Part shown: piece after piece, positions 30,722 through 39,294 of the stretch
How the letters are laid out: the number at the start of each line of letters is the position of its first letter
Numbering within the stretch: position 1 is the first letter of the stretch
Notes under the pieces: generated by a model
What the model saw: only the letters and a program-made list of their open reading frames with translations
Told to the model about the DNA's origin: nothing
The model's database searches: none
Source of the DNA: Bacillus sp. P14.5
GTDB taxonomy: Bacteria; Bacillota; Bacilli; Bacillales; Bacillaceae_B
Assembly: GCF_003316765.1 (NCBI RefSeq)
Contig: NZ_NIJF01000078.1
Coordinates: 16,264-80,263, forward strand
Direction of reading: 5' to 3'
DNA: 64,000 nucleotides
Position numbers and translations under genes: made by a program

Positions 30722-31672
30722 ATGATCATTGACCAGGAAGAAAGAATTTCCGTAATTGACCTTTTTGATTTGAAGGAACCCTTCAGAACCGGTGCCTTTG
30801 TCATCAAAGAAGATGAATTGACCATTGTTGAAACTTCTGCAAGCCCATCAATCCCCCACCTTTTAAAAGGTCTTGAACAAATGGGGATTTCATTGGAAAG
30901 AATTAAAAATATCATTGTAACCCATATCCATTTGGATCATGCTGGAGGTGCAGGTCTGTTTCTGGAAAAATGTCCGAACGCATCAATTATCGTTCATGAA
31001 AAAGGAGCAAGGCATCTTATAAGTCCAGATAGGCTGGAAGCTGGCGCAAGGCAGGTATATGGAGGGGATTTTGACCGCCTCTTCCACCCGATCATCCCTG
31101 TTCCTCCAGAAAAGGTCATCATAAAGAAACATAACGAACAACTTCAATTGAGCAAAGACAGCACTCTGACCTTCTATGATACCCCCGGGCACTCCCGTCA
31201 TCATTTCAGTATCTACGACGAAAAATCGAAAGGGATATTCACAGGAGACACTGCAGGGATAAATTATGGATATATCATTGAGGGGGAAGCCCTTTATTTG
31301 CCTTCCACGTCACCCAACCAATTCAATCCGGATGAAATGATGCAATCACTAAACCTATACAGCAGTATGGACTTGAAAAAAATATATTTCGGTCACTTTG
31401 GCATTTCTACAGAACCGGAAAAAGTTTTGACAGAGGTCAAGAATTGGTTGAGAATATTTGTAGAGACAGCTTATCACATCCTTCAAGAAAACAAATCGGA
31501 AACTAAGCTTGCTGCATTGACTGAGGCGTTGAAAAAAGAAGTGCTGAAGTCCAATAGCAGGCTCAGTGAAAATGAACGTTTCCTACGCCTCTTAGAATTG
31601 GATATGAAGGTTTCAGCAATGGGTCTTATCGACTACATCGAAAAACACCATTCTAAAAGGCTCTTTTCGTAA
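30722..31672 (+). CDS. MBL-fold metallo-hydrolase
   Basis: 316 residues. The zinc motif is THIHLDHAGG (HxHxDH), with further ligands in TPGHSRHH, FTGDTAG and YFGHFG, covering about 20-235. A C-terminal helical part (about 235-310) is specific to a subgroup. Hydrolases of this fold cleave thioesters, phosphodiesters or glutathione adducts; the substrate is not predictable. AAAGGAGAT precedes the ATG. The last residues (RLFS) and the stop codon lie inside a dispersed repeat, so the original C-terminus may have been replaced. Confidence 0.85.
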   Translation: MIIDQEERISVIDLFDLKEPFRTGAFVIKEDELTIVETSASPSIPHLLKGLEQMGISLERIKNIIVTHIHLDHAGGAGLFLEKCPNASIIVHEKGARHLISPDRLEAGARQVYGGDFDRLFHPIIPVPPEKVIIKKHNEQLQLSKDSTLTFYDTPGHSRHHFSIYDEKSKGIFTGDTAGINYGYIIEGEALYLPSTSPNQFNPDEMMQSLNLYSSMDLKKIYFGHFGISTEPEKVLTEVKNWLRIFVETAYHILQENKSETKLAALTEALKKEVLKSNSRLSENERFLRLLELDMKVSAMGLIDYIEKHHSKRLFS

Positions 31673-31824
31673 TCTTTGTTGCTTTCAATATGAAATTGGC
31701 AGTCAGGACAACGCCATAATTCACTTGAAATATCCTAATAAGCAAGAAAGAAAAGACCATAAGGGAGAAGCCTTGGTAACCGGGGAAAAATCCCGCTCTT
31801 GGGATTTTTCCGAAAGCAACAATT
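31657..31824 (+). repeat. dispersed hairpin-ended repeat, copy 2
   Basis: It begins GGCTCTTTTCGTAATCTTTG and ends with a perfect 11-bp stem GGAAAAATCCC/GGGATTTTTCC and GAAAGCAACAA, which is the exact reverse complement of TTGTTGCTTTC near the left end (31676-31686). It is homologous along its length to copy 1 and shares the AAGCAAGAAAGAAAAGA segment with copy 3. It starts inside the MBL gene's 3' end and stops before the glutaredoxin gene. Confidence 0.7.
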
Positions 31825-31860
31825 CACACTAAAACAGACTTTAAAAAGGAAGTGAAAAGA

Positions 31861-32178
31861 TTGAACCCCACAAACATCACGGTATATACTCAACCGGATT
31901 GCCCTCCATGTTCTTTCGTTAAAGAATTCTTAACCCATCAGGAGATTCCATTCATCGAAAAAGACATCAGGAAGGATCCCGCTTCCAGAAAAGAATTGAT
32001 TGAAAAATACAAGGCGATGTCAACGCCTTTGATAGTGATGAATGATGAAGTATTTTACAGCTCGGATATCTCAAAGCTGGTAGAGATTTTAGGCAAAAAA
32101 AATGACACATCACGTGTCAAAGCTCTCTATCAGATTATATTCTGTGAGCCTTTGCCGGCATCCAGGAAATACCCTTGA
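31861..32178 (+). CDS. glutaredoxin/thioredoxin family protein
   Basis: 105 residues from the TTG at 31861, which has AAGGAAGTG about 7 bases upstream; a GTG at 31852 is too close to the site. The redox motif is PDCPPCSFVKEFL (CPPC), the cis-Pro motif MSTPLIVM, and the fold is the NrdH/glutaredoxin type. The typical domain ends at about residue 80 (KLVEILGKK); the last 25 residues overlap the convergent gene by 49 bases and look non-conserved. Confidence 0.75.
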   Translation: MNPTNITVYTQPDCPPCSFVKEFLTHQEIPFIEKDIRKDPASRKELIEKYKAMSTPLIVMNDEVFYSSDISKLVEILGKKNDTSRVKALYQIIFCEPLPASRKYP

Positions 32179-32780
32179 AAAATAAAATATTGTTTCGTCA
32201 AGTATGAAACGGAAAGGGGAGCCAAGTTGTTCTCCCCTGCTGCCGTCTCCAAGTCGCGAGTACCTTCATCTGTAGATTCTTCTTTAGTGTTCTCCCTTAC
32301 TTCAAGCTCTTCCGGAAGTTCAAAGAAGATATCGTCAACTTTCAGATCGCCATTTTCCTTTACCAGTTTTACTCCCTGATACCCATCCTCAAAAGAAACA
32401 GGTCCGTCCTCATAGGTAATGTATTCATACAGATATACCGTTTCTCCCTTTTTAACTGCTTCTGTTTTCTCAGTGTAACTGAAATTAGGGATATAATACG
32501 AGGCAAAGTCTGAGCCGAAAGTCTGGAAACCTTCATCCGTTTCAATTACATTTTCCAGCACAAATTTTTTCGTGAACCTTTCAGTAAAATGAGTTCTTAA
32601 AATAGCGTCAATTTCGTTCATTTCCCTGGGTTTTTCACTTAACGAGACCTGTTTATCGAAAGAAGTTTCCACTCTTTTGACAATGTCCTCTTTATCCAGG
32701 GCAGTTGCCGGTTCAATGAAAGTAATACAAATAATGGCTGCAATCAGTACCGCTGTTAGTTTCTTAAAGTTTTTCTTCAT
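32130..32780 (-). CDS. exported protein, DUF3993-like
   Basis: 216 residues from the ATG at 32780 with AAAGGGGAG upstream; a longer frame to 32882 lacks a site. A signal peptide with ATA-type cleavage region spans 1-28. The domain (about 30-165) has no catalytic motif that I recognise; assignment to DUF3993 is tentative. A Glu/Thr-rich tail follows. Near 32215-32240 a GGGGAG/CTCCCC hairpin lies within the 3' end, so the real stop could be earlier. Confidence 0.6.
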   Translation of the reverse strand: MKKNFKKLTAVLIAAIICITFIEPATALDKEDIVKRVETSFDKQVSLSEKPREMNEIDAILRTHFTERFTKKFVLENVIETDEGFQTFGSDFASYYIPNFSYTEKTEAVKKGETVYLYEYITYEDGPVSFEDGYQGVKLVKENGDLKVDDIFFELPEELEVRENTKEESTDEGTRDLETAAGENNLAPLSVSYLTKQYFIFQGYFLDAGKGSQNII

Positions 32781-33146
32781 TTTATCTTCTCCCCTTTGGA
32801 TTTCTTTTCCATTGTAGCAATCCCAGCTTGTCGATAGTATGTAAACCGTTCGCATTTTACTAACAAAAGCAGACAGATTCATTTATTAATTTCATTTAAC
32901 TTGTTCCCTTTTTGTCATATTTGTAAAACAAAAAATTACCGAAAGAATAATTTACCAAAATTATAGTGTCAAGTTTTTCCCTCCTAATGAAGAAATGGGT
33001 GTCTTGTTTCTGCACGATTCATTACTGTGAGTCTTTTATTAGCACTTCGCCAACTGCCCTTTAATTAAGGGGATTGGAGTGAAGATGTACCCATTGAGAA
33101 GGAATCCCTTTCTTTTTAACAACTGCAGTCTTATAAAAAAGCGAAT
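32781..33146. other. intergenic region, no gene recognised
   Basis: Mostly A-T rich. A short frame beginning MYPLRRNPF at 33085 has a GGAGTG site but runs through a terminator into the next gene's antisense, so it is not annotated. Confidence 0.3.
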
Positions 33147-33202
33147 AAAAAAGAAGAAGGCCGCGTCAACACATGACTCAGTCTTCTTCTCTTATTCCTG
33201 CC
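33147..33202 (-). terminator. terminator of the small membrane protein gene
   Basis: AGAAGAAG/CTTCTTCT arms with an inner GACTGAGTC segment, then six T on the minus strand. Confidence 0.6.
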
Positions 33203-33214
33203 TGGTATTTTCAT

Positions 33215-33457
33215 TCAGGGTGCATATAGATCAATTGCTTTATAGATGATAAATAATATAACAAGGACAGCCGCAATTAAGTATGTGAGGAAAATTGGAT
33301 TTTTTGTATATGGATGCTCCTGTACTTTATCCGGTAAATCAGTATCAAGTTCGTTTTTTAAGGCTTTCTGCTGACGGGCAACTTTAAACGTATACAACAA
33401 TGACAGAATAAGCAATCCTGCACTAATGAGCATGAGGATCAAAACAAAACTGCTCAT
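33215..33457 (-). CDS. small two-helix membrane protein
   Basis: 80 residues from the second of two adjacent ATGs (33457), 7 bases after AAGGGG; 33460 is equally possible. Two hydrophobic segments (about 2-22 and 54-74) flank a charged cytoplasmic loop (RQQKALKNELDTDLPD). No family is recognised. It follows ykuI in the same direction. Confidence 0.6.
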   Translation of the reverse strand: MSSFVLILMLISAGLLILSLLYTFKVARQQKALKNELDTDLPDKVQEHPYTKNPIFLTYLIAAVLVILFIIYKAIDLYAP

Positions 33458-33521
33458 CATACCACCCCTTAACAAGCTTTTAAGGTTAAGTTGCCCACTC
33501 AAGCTTCATCTATTCTGGAAT

Positions 33522-34746
33522 CTAAGAAAGAATTCCATCCTGGTCGTACAGGAAATCATAAGAAAGGTCCATGAACAAATATTGATTTTCACCTAATGGA
33601 TAAGAAAAAGTCCTGATCATTTCCCCCGTTTCAATATCACTATAGGAATCTGAAAGCAATCCTGCGTTTTTGTTCTGCATCCTCATTATGTTTTCAAGGA
33701 AATAAGGCCGCCAGCTCCAATTCTTTCCTTTAAAACCTTGCACCGTTTCCCATATGTTTGCTTTCCTGACCAGGTTCTCTGTCAGCTGAAAACCATTTTC
33801 ATCACAAATGTAGAGGCGGAAAAATTTTTCTCCAACTAGATTTGCCAATCCTGTCAGCAAGGCATCTAATTCCTTTATATTTTTTTCAGATCACTTATAT
33901 ACTCATTCGTTTCCTTTTGCAAAACCTGGGAAAGATTATGAACAGCTTTTAAGTGTCTCTTTTCATGTTCAATATATTCCTGGCATTTAGTCTTTAACTT
34001 ATCCCTGAGGATTTCCGCTGGCAGAAAATCTGCTGAAGGATCCTTAAGATAGAAGCCCTGATAATATCTGCCGCCGTTCTTCCATGCAAAGTGAAGCTGA
34101 TAGTCCAATTCTATATTTTCAAAAAGAAGCGTGGAACCAATTTTTCTGGCCAGCATGGACAGACTGTAAAGAATATTATGGAATGTTGTATTTCCAGCTT
34201 CTTTACGCAAGTGCTGGAGATCCACCTTCATGATATCCGGACTGAATTTTGCCAGCCTCTCCCACTGATCGCTGTCCCCGCCTATATTATCAATAGCAAT
34301 TTTGATACCAAAGGTTTTGTAATATTGAATCAGATGAAATAACTGCTCAAAGTCACCTCTAAATGTTTTTTCTGATATTTCAAGGATGATTCTCTCCATT
34401 TTCAACCCTTTGGCGCAAAAACTCAAAAGGAGTTCAAGAAGTGATTCCCCTCTATCAGCCATTAGCAAGTTGGCATCCCTGTTCACAAAAAACAAGGGGC
34501 AATGTTTTCATTCAGGGATTTCTCTAACGCCTTGGACAGAATATTATTATCTGCCTCTATTCGATATTCATCAGGTATGTCTTCATCGAGGAAAAAAGGT
34601 CCTAAACTGACTACTCCAGTGTCAGCCTGATACCTGCCCAATATCTCATATCCCATAATGGTATGCTCATCCGCACTGAATACAGGTTGAAAATAAGGAA
34701 AAGCCCGATTCAAATTCGCTACAACTTCCAATGGATCCATCTTCAA
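33522..34746 (-). CDS. ykuI: EAL-domain protein YkuI, frameshifted twice as given
   Basis: Three frames cover one gene. The first break is at the A6 tract 34487-34492 (...NENIAPCF / FVNRDANLL), the second at the T7 tract 33880-33886 (...YISDLKK / NIKELDALLTGL). One extra base in each gives 408 residues, essentially the length of B. subtilis YkuI. The EAL domain (about 15-250) has GYEILGR in place of the EAL triad, DNIGGD and KVDLQH; the C-terminal PAS-like YkuI_C domain is about 265-405. B. subtilis YkuI binds c-di-GMP but hydrolysis was not shown; the changed signature here fits a receptor role. Confidence 0.8.
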
Positions 34747-34876
34747 CCACTTCCCTACACATAAAATATTATTGAGTATATCATATCTTGATGCTTTCTA
34801 GAGAAGGATGATGAGTGGATTTATTTATTTAAGGGTAAAATCATGCTTTAGAATTAAGGAGAAGGACTTATTCATT

Positions 34877-35241
34877 ACGCTCTTTTCGCAAAGATTGTGG
34901 CTGTAGAGAATTAAAGGATTTCCGCTCCAGGCGGGCGGTGAGCCTCCTCGAGAGGAAGGTTCCGTTCCAGTGGGTACGGAACCCGGGTCTCACCTGTCCC
35001 GCTAGTCCCGCAGGAGATCGTCCGCCTTCCGCTCCAATCCTCCTACGCAGAAGGGGGCAGAAGGTAAAATCACATTTCAAAGCAATATTTATTTACGGAT
35101 TTTTCCCCGGAAACGAAGGATTTCCTCTATAAACGGAGGGTGAAGCTCTTTTCTTTCTTGCTTACCAGGATATTTCGGGGAAATTAGGGTATTATTTTCA
35201 GAATTACATATTAAATAGCAACAGAGTTTACGAAAAGAGCC
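34877..35241. repeat. composite repeat: 120-bp GC-rich element between inverted ends
   Basis: The left end GCTCTTTTCGCAAAGATTG and the right end AGTTTACGAAAAGAGCC are inverted copies of one another. Between them lie the GC-rich element (34920-35050, minus orientation; GGGTCTCACCTGTCCC, GCTAGTCCCGCAGGAG) and a truncated copy 3 (35099-35241) of the hairpin-ended repeat. Short frames in it are not genes. A second left-end-like fragment is at 35278-35310. Confidence 0.65.
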
Positions 35242-35445
35242 TTGTTTAAAAATGCGAATACCTAACGAAGTTACTCTTAAATAGCAATAAAGTATACAAA
35301 AATAGCCTTCCATTACCTTCTCTTAAAGCTGGATCTGGCGTTTTACTTTTCGATACGGTTTACCATAAGAAAATGTTGAATTCCTTTAAAGGCAAACACA
35401 TAATAAAATACAGCCAAAGACTGGCTGGATTCTTTTGAGAAGCCC

Positions 35446-36210
35446 TTAAAACGGAAAACGGTTAAGCCACTGCCCTCCATCCATGGTGATACATTCTCCA
35501 TTGATATAAGCTGCGCTTTCTGAAGCCAGGAAATAAGCAAGTCCTGCTATTTCTTCAGGCGTGCCCAATCGTTTCAAAGGAACACTGTCAATCGTCCTTT
35601 TAGCAGCCTCCTCTGATTCCCACAGCTTTTCGGCGCCACCGGTCCTTTCAATCGGACCGGGAGCAATAGCATTTGTTCTGATACCATACTTATGGCCCCA
35701 CTCGACCGCCAGTGTTCTTGTCAGGGATAGCACTCCTGCTTTTGCAGCTGCAGAATGGGCAACTCCCGCACCAGCGTTCCAAGCATATGTAGCGACCATA
35801 TTGATGATGTTCCCTTTCGTCCCAGTCTCTTTCCAATAGTTGGCTGCAGCATGTGAGCAGAAGAATGTACCGTTCAACACTATATCAATGACCGATTTCC
35901 ATCCATTAGGAGTCAGTTTTTCAGCAGGCACTATAAAATTCCCGGCGGCATTATTAATCAAAGTATCGGCACTTCCGAATTTTTCTGCGGTGAATTCAAT
36001 CATCTTTGCTGCATGGTCAGGCTCCCTGACGTCCATTTGGAAAACCTCTATCTTCCCAGATAAAGATAATGAAGCAAATTCTTCTTTTGTATTTTCCAGT
36101 CTCCCTAGATCCCTTCCGGTTATCACCACATTGCATCCTTTTTCCAAAAAGTGCCTTGCCATATACTTTCCCATTCCGTTTGATCCGCCTGTAACGATTA
36201 CTGTTTTCAT
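35446..36210 (-). CDS. fadH: 2,4-dienoyl-CoA reductase-like short-chain dehydrogenase (YkuF)
   Basis: 254 residues from the ATG at 36210, behind GGAGGGAAAG. The Rossmann motif is TGGSNGMGKYMA, NNAAG is present and the active-site region reads NMVATYAW...HSAAAKAG, as in peroxisomal-type dienoyl-CoA reductases where the Tyr position differs from classical SDRs. APGPIERTGGAEKLW is diagnostic of the FadH/YkuF group. It reduces 2,4-dienoyl-CoA with NADPH in oxidation of unsaturated fatty acids. Confidence 0.9.
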   Translation of the reverse strand: MKTVIVTGGSNGMGKYMARHFLEKGCNVVITGRDLGRLENTKEEFASLSLSGKIEVFQMDVREPDHAAKMIEFTAEKFGSADTLINNAAGNFIVPAEKLTPNGWKSVIDIVLNGTFFCSHAAANYWKETGTKGNIINMVATYAWNAGAGVAHSAAAKAGVLSLTRTLAVEWGHKYGIRTNAIAPGPIERTGGAEKLWESEEAAKRTIDSVPLKRLGTPEEIAGLAYFLASESAAYINGECITMDGGQWLNRFPF

Positions 36211-36614
36211 CTCTTTCCCTCCAGGTGAATGAATAATCACTCATTTAATGTTATGTCAGAATTATATAACAATTTACCTCTTATGAAAACACTTACAGCA
36301 GAAAAATCCTTTGACTCTAAGAACCCATACTTTTCAGGCTGTATATAAGTCAGCTTCAGGTATTTGATAATGGTTGGGAAAATGCTTGTGATGTTGTTCA
36401 GCGGTTTAAGATTCGAAGCCCCGCCAAGCCAGTGTTTGAAGAAGTTCAGGAGATTTTGATAAGGATGCATGGAGACTGCTAGTTTGGAATACTTAGTTCG
36501 AATAAGTCTCAGGGGAGCTCTTAGAGGCTGCCAACCGCTTAAACTCTGTCTGTATGGGTTTCAAGCAAGTTCTCCAAAAGAAAATATTCAAGAAAAACCA
36601 CAGAAATTTATATC
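36211..36614. other. intergenic, no gene recognised
   Basis: Frames at 36237-36470 (minus) and 36469-36678 (plus) lack ribosome binding sites and family features. The region carries the fadH promoter side. Confidence 0.3.
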
Positions 36615-36656
36615 TAAAAAAAAAGCCGAAGTGAATGTGCTCCACTCCGGCTTTCA
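36615..36656 (-). terminator. terminator of the 71-residue protein gene
   Basis: AAAGCCG.AGTG with complement, nine T on the minus strand. Confidence 0.82.
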
Positions 36657-36680
36657 GTCTATAGTAATAAAATATTAAAC

Positions 36681-36896
36681 TTAATCCTGACTATTAACCA
36701 GCAGCTGATGAAGCTGGGCCAATGTTCGAATGATCGTTTTTTTACGATTGTATCCTTTAGAATCGACGGTCATGTCGTTTAATTGTACAACTACTTGTCC
36801 CCAGGATCCAAATGGTTTAAACCCGTAAACGAAAACCTTCACCTCACCCTGATCTGTTGGCAGGATGATCATTTCCATATGTTCATGCTTCGTCAT
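36681..36896 (-). CDS. small conserved-looking protein, unknown function
   Basis: 71 residues, no signal or membrane segment. Alternating hydrophobic strands (MIILPTDQGEVKVFVYGF, GQVVVQLNDM) and a basic segment (YNRKKTIIRTL) before a C-terminal helix. AAAGGAG precedes the ATG and a strong terminator follows, so it is a well-formed monocistronic gene. No family is assigned with confidence. Confidence 0.65.
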   Translation of the reverse strand: MTKHEHMEMIILPTDQGEVKVFVYGFKPFGSWGQVVVQLNDMTVDSKGYNRKKTIIRTLAQLHQLLVNSQD

Positions 36897-37099
36897 AAAA
36901 CATACTCCTTTGCTGATAAACTCTGGGCAAGAAACGGCTTACCACCATTACACTAAAAGTAAATTATCTTCCTGCCTTTTGTCAACTTATTATTTTCTGC
37001 TTCAGCACAAGAGTTATATACTTACCAGGGATTCGTTCCGCTCATTCAGCAGCCTATTAAACGCTTCTCGTTTTTACAGCTGGGAATATCAGCCGCCTA

Positions 37100-39198
37100 T
37101 CAATTTTCCAATGAAAGATGTTCATAAGCTTCCTTCTTCAATTCCATCTGGCTGTTAATTGGAGGTGTCCCTTCCTTTCGCTCGACGTAATGATAGTTCC
37201 CTTCAGCATCCTGCTTTCTGGCTTTCATGTTGTCAGCCAGCGTTAAGTCCAGGATGTCCAGCAGCCTTTTCTTGATGCTGCCTCTGTAAATCGGAAATAA
37301 AATTTCTACGCGTTTGACCATATTCCTGGTCATCATATCAGCAGAAGATAAATACATTTTCCCTTCTCCATTGTGGTGGAAGTAGTAAATCCGGCTGTGT
37401 TCAAGGAACCTGCCCACAATACTGATGACTTGGATATTGTCACTGACTCCTTTTATTCCAGGCCGCAGACAGCAGATGCCTCTTATGATTAAATCGACCT
37501 TCACACCTGCAGCGGAGGCTTCATACATTTTCATGATGAGTTCTTTATCAGTCAATGAATTCATCTTTGCAATGATTCTGCCGTTTCCATAGTTTTTATG
37601 AGACTCAATCTCCTGGTCAATCAGCCTGATGAATTCATCCCTTATATCAAAAGGGGCAACAACCAGGTGATGAAACACAGGTTTATCTGTGTATCCGCTT
37701 AGATAATTAAAGAAGTTCGTGGCATCGATCCCAAACTTTCTTTTTGAGGTAATAATTCCCATATCCGTATATAATTTAGCCGTCTGGTCATTATAATTGC
37801 CTGTACCCAAATGCACAAAACGGTCAATTCTGCCATGTGTCTTCCTGACAACCAGTGTGATTTTACTATGTGTCTTCAGATTGTTCATACCATAAATAAC
37901 GTGGCACCCTGCTTTTTCCAGCTCTTTAGCCCACTGAACATTGTTTTCCTCATCAAACCTGGCTTTTAATTCGACCAGTACCGTTACTTGCTTTCCATTT
38001 TCGGCAGCTCTCTTCAATGCATCGATTACAGGAGAGTCCCCGCTTACCCTGTACAAAGTCTGTTTGATGGCAAGGACGTTGGGATCATCGGCAGCCAACG
38101 AAACAAAGTCGACTATCGGTTCAAAGGATTCATAGGGATGATGGAAAAAAAGGTCCTCATGAAAAGCCTTTTCAAACAGGTTTTCATGCGAGTGCAAATC
38201 CAGTGGAGGCTGGGGAATAAACACTTCAAAGGAAAGGTTATCCCTCTTTTTCTTTAACTTGCTTATGAAACTGAAAAGAAAAGTTAAATCAAGCGGCCCT
38301 TTGACCTTGTACACATCTTTACTGTGGATTTCAAGCTCCTCCAGCAGATACTCAAGGACTTTTTCATTCATGGTCCCCTCCTGCACCTCCAGGCGGACAG
38401 CTGCACCCCATTTTCTTTTTTTAAGCTCTTTCTCAATTTCAAGCAGCAAATCCCTTGCGCCTTCTTCATGTATGGTCATATCTGCATTGCGGGTAATTCT
38501 GAATGCACTGGCTGATTTCACATTATACCCATTGAAAACTTTATCAATAAAATGGATGATCACATTTTCCAGCAAGATGTACATCTCCACCCCATCCTCG
38601 GACGGAAGGTCGATCACCCTATCCAGCACAGAAGGCACTTGAACAAGTGCAACCTTTTCCCTCTCTTCCTCATCTTCTGCTTCCGGATTTTCCAGAATCA
38701 CAACCAGATTGAGGCTCTTGTTCAATAACATGGGAAAAGGACGGTACGCATCCACAGCCATTGGTGTGAGAACAGGAAAGATTTGTTCTTCAAAAAAACT
38801 TCCAGAAAGGTCATCTGTTCTTGATTTAAGTCCTTCAAGTTCGTGAGGTGAATCTTCTCATCATTCAGTTGCGGAATAATGAGGTTCGTAAATGTCTCAT
38901 CCTGCAGTTCAACAAGTTCATGGTTTTTAGATGATATCGCTTCCAGCTGCTGTTTCGGGGTCAAACCCGCTTTATTCTCTGGTTTATTATAGTTGGCTTT
39001 CACCTGATCTTTTAATCCGGCTACTCTTACCATAAAGAATTCATCAAGGTTGGAACTGAAAATCGCCAGAAATTTCATTCTTTCCAGCAGCGGATTATTG
39101 TAATCCAGAGCTTCCTCCAATACCCTTTCATTGAAAGCAAGCCAGCTAAGTTCTCTATTGTTATAATAATGAGGTGAATCAAATTGTTCTGCCACCAT
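37100..39198 (-). CDS. ppk: polyphosphate kinase (PPK1), frameshifted as given
   Basis: The frame breaks at the A7 tract 38792-38798: the N-terminal part ends properly at FLEVF and the next part resumes at FEEQIF...[11 protein letters not shown]. One added base gives 699 residues, normal for PPK1. The start is the ATG at 39198 with GGGGGAG 8 bases upstream. The N, head and two catalytic domains are present, with the autophosphorylated His in [12 protein letters not shown] and the second His in YYFHHNGEG. It makes polyphosphate reversibly from ATP. It follows ppx, the opposing activity. Confidence 0.85.
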
Positions 39199-39294
39199 CT
39201 CATCTGCTCCCCCTCTCATACATTTCTTCTATCTTTTTTATCCTAGCAAATACAGAATTGGCAATTATTAAGAGAAAGTTAAGATTTAGTAAAT

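Noticed and set aside
34868..35132. Short ORFs in the GC-rich element after ykuI
   Set aside because: They are frames in a repeat whose other copies in the window do not keep any frame open.
36469..36678. 69-residue plus-strand ORF
   Set aside because: It crosses the terminator of the convergent small gene, has no ribosome binding site and no plausible fold.
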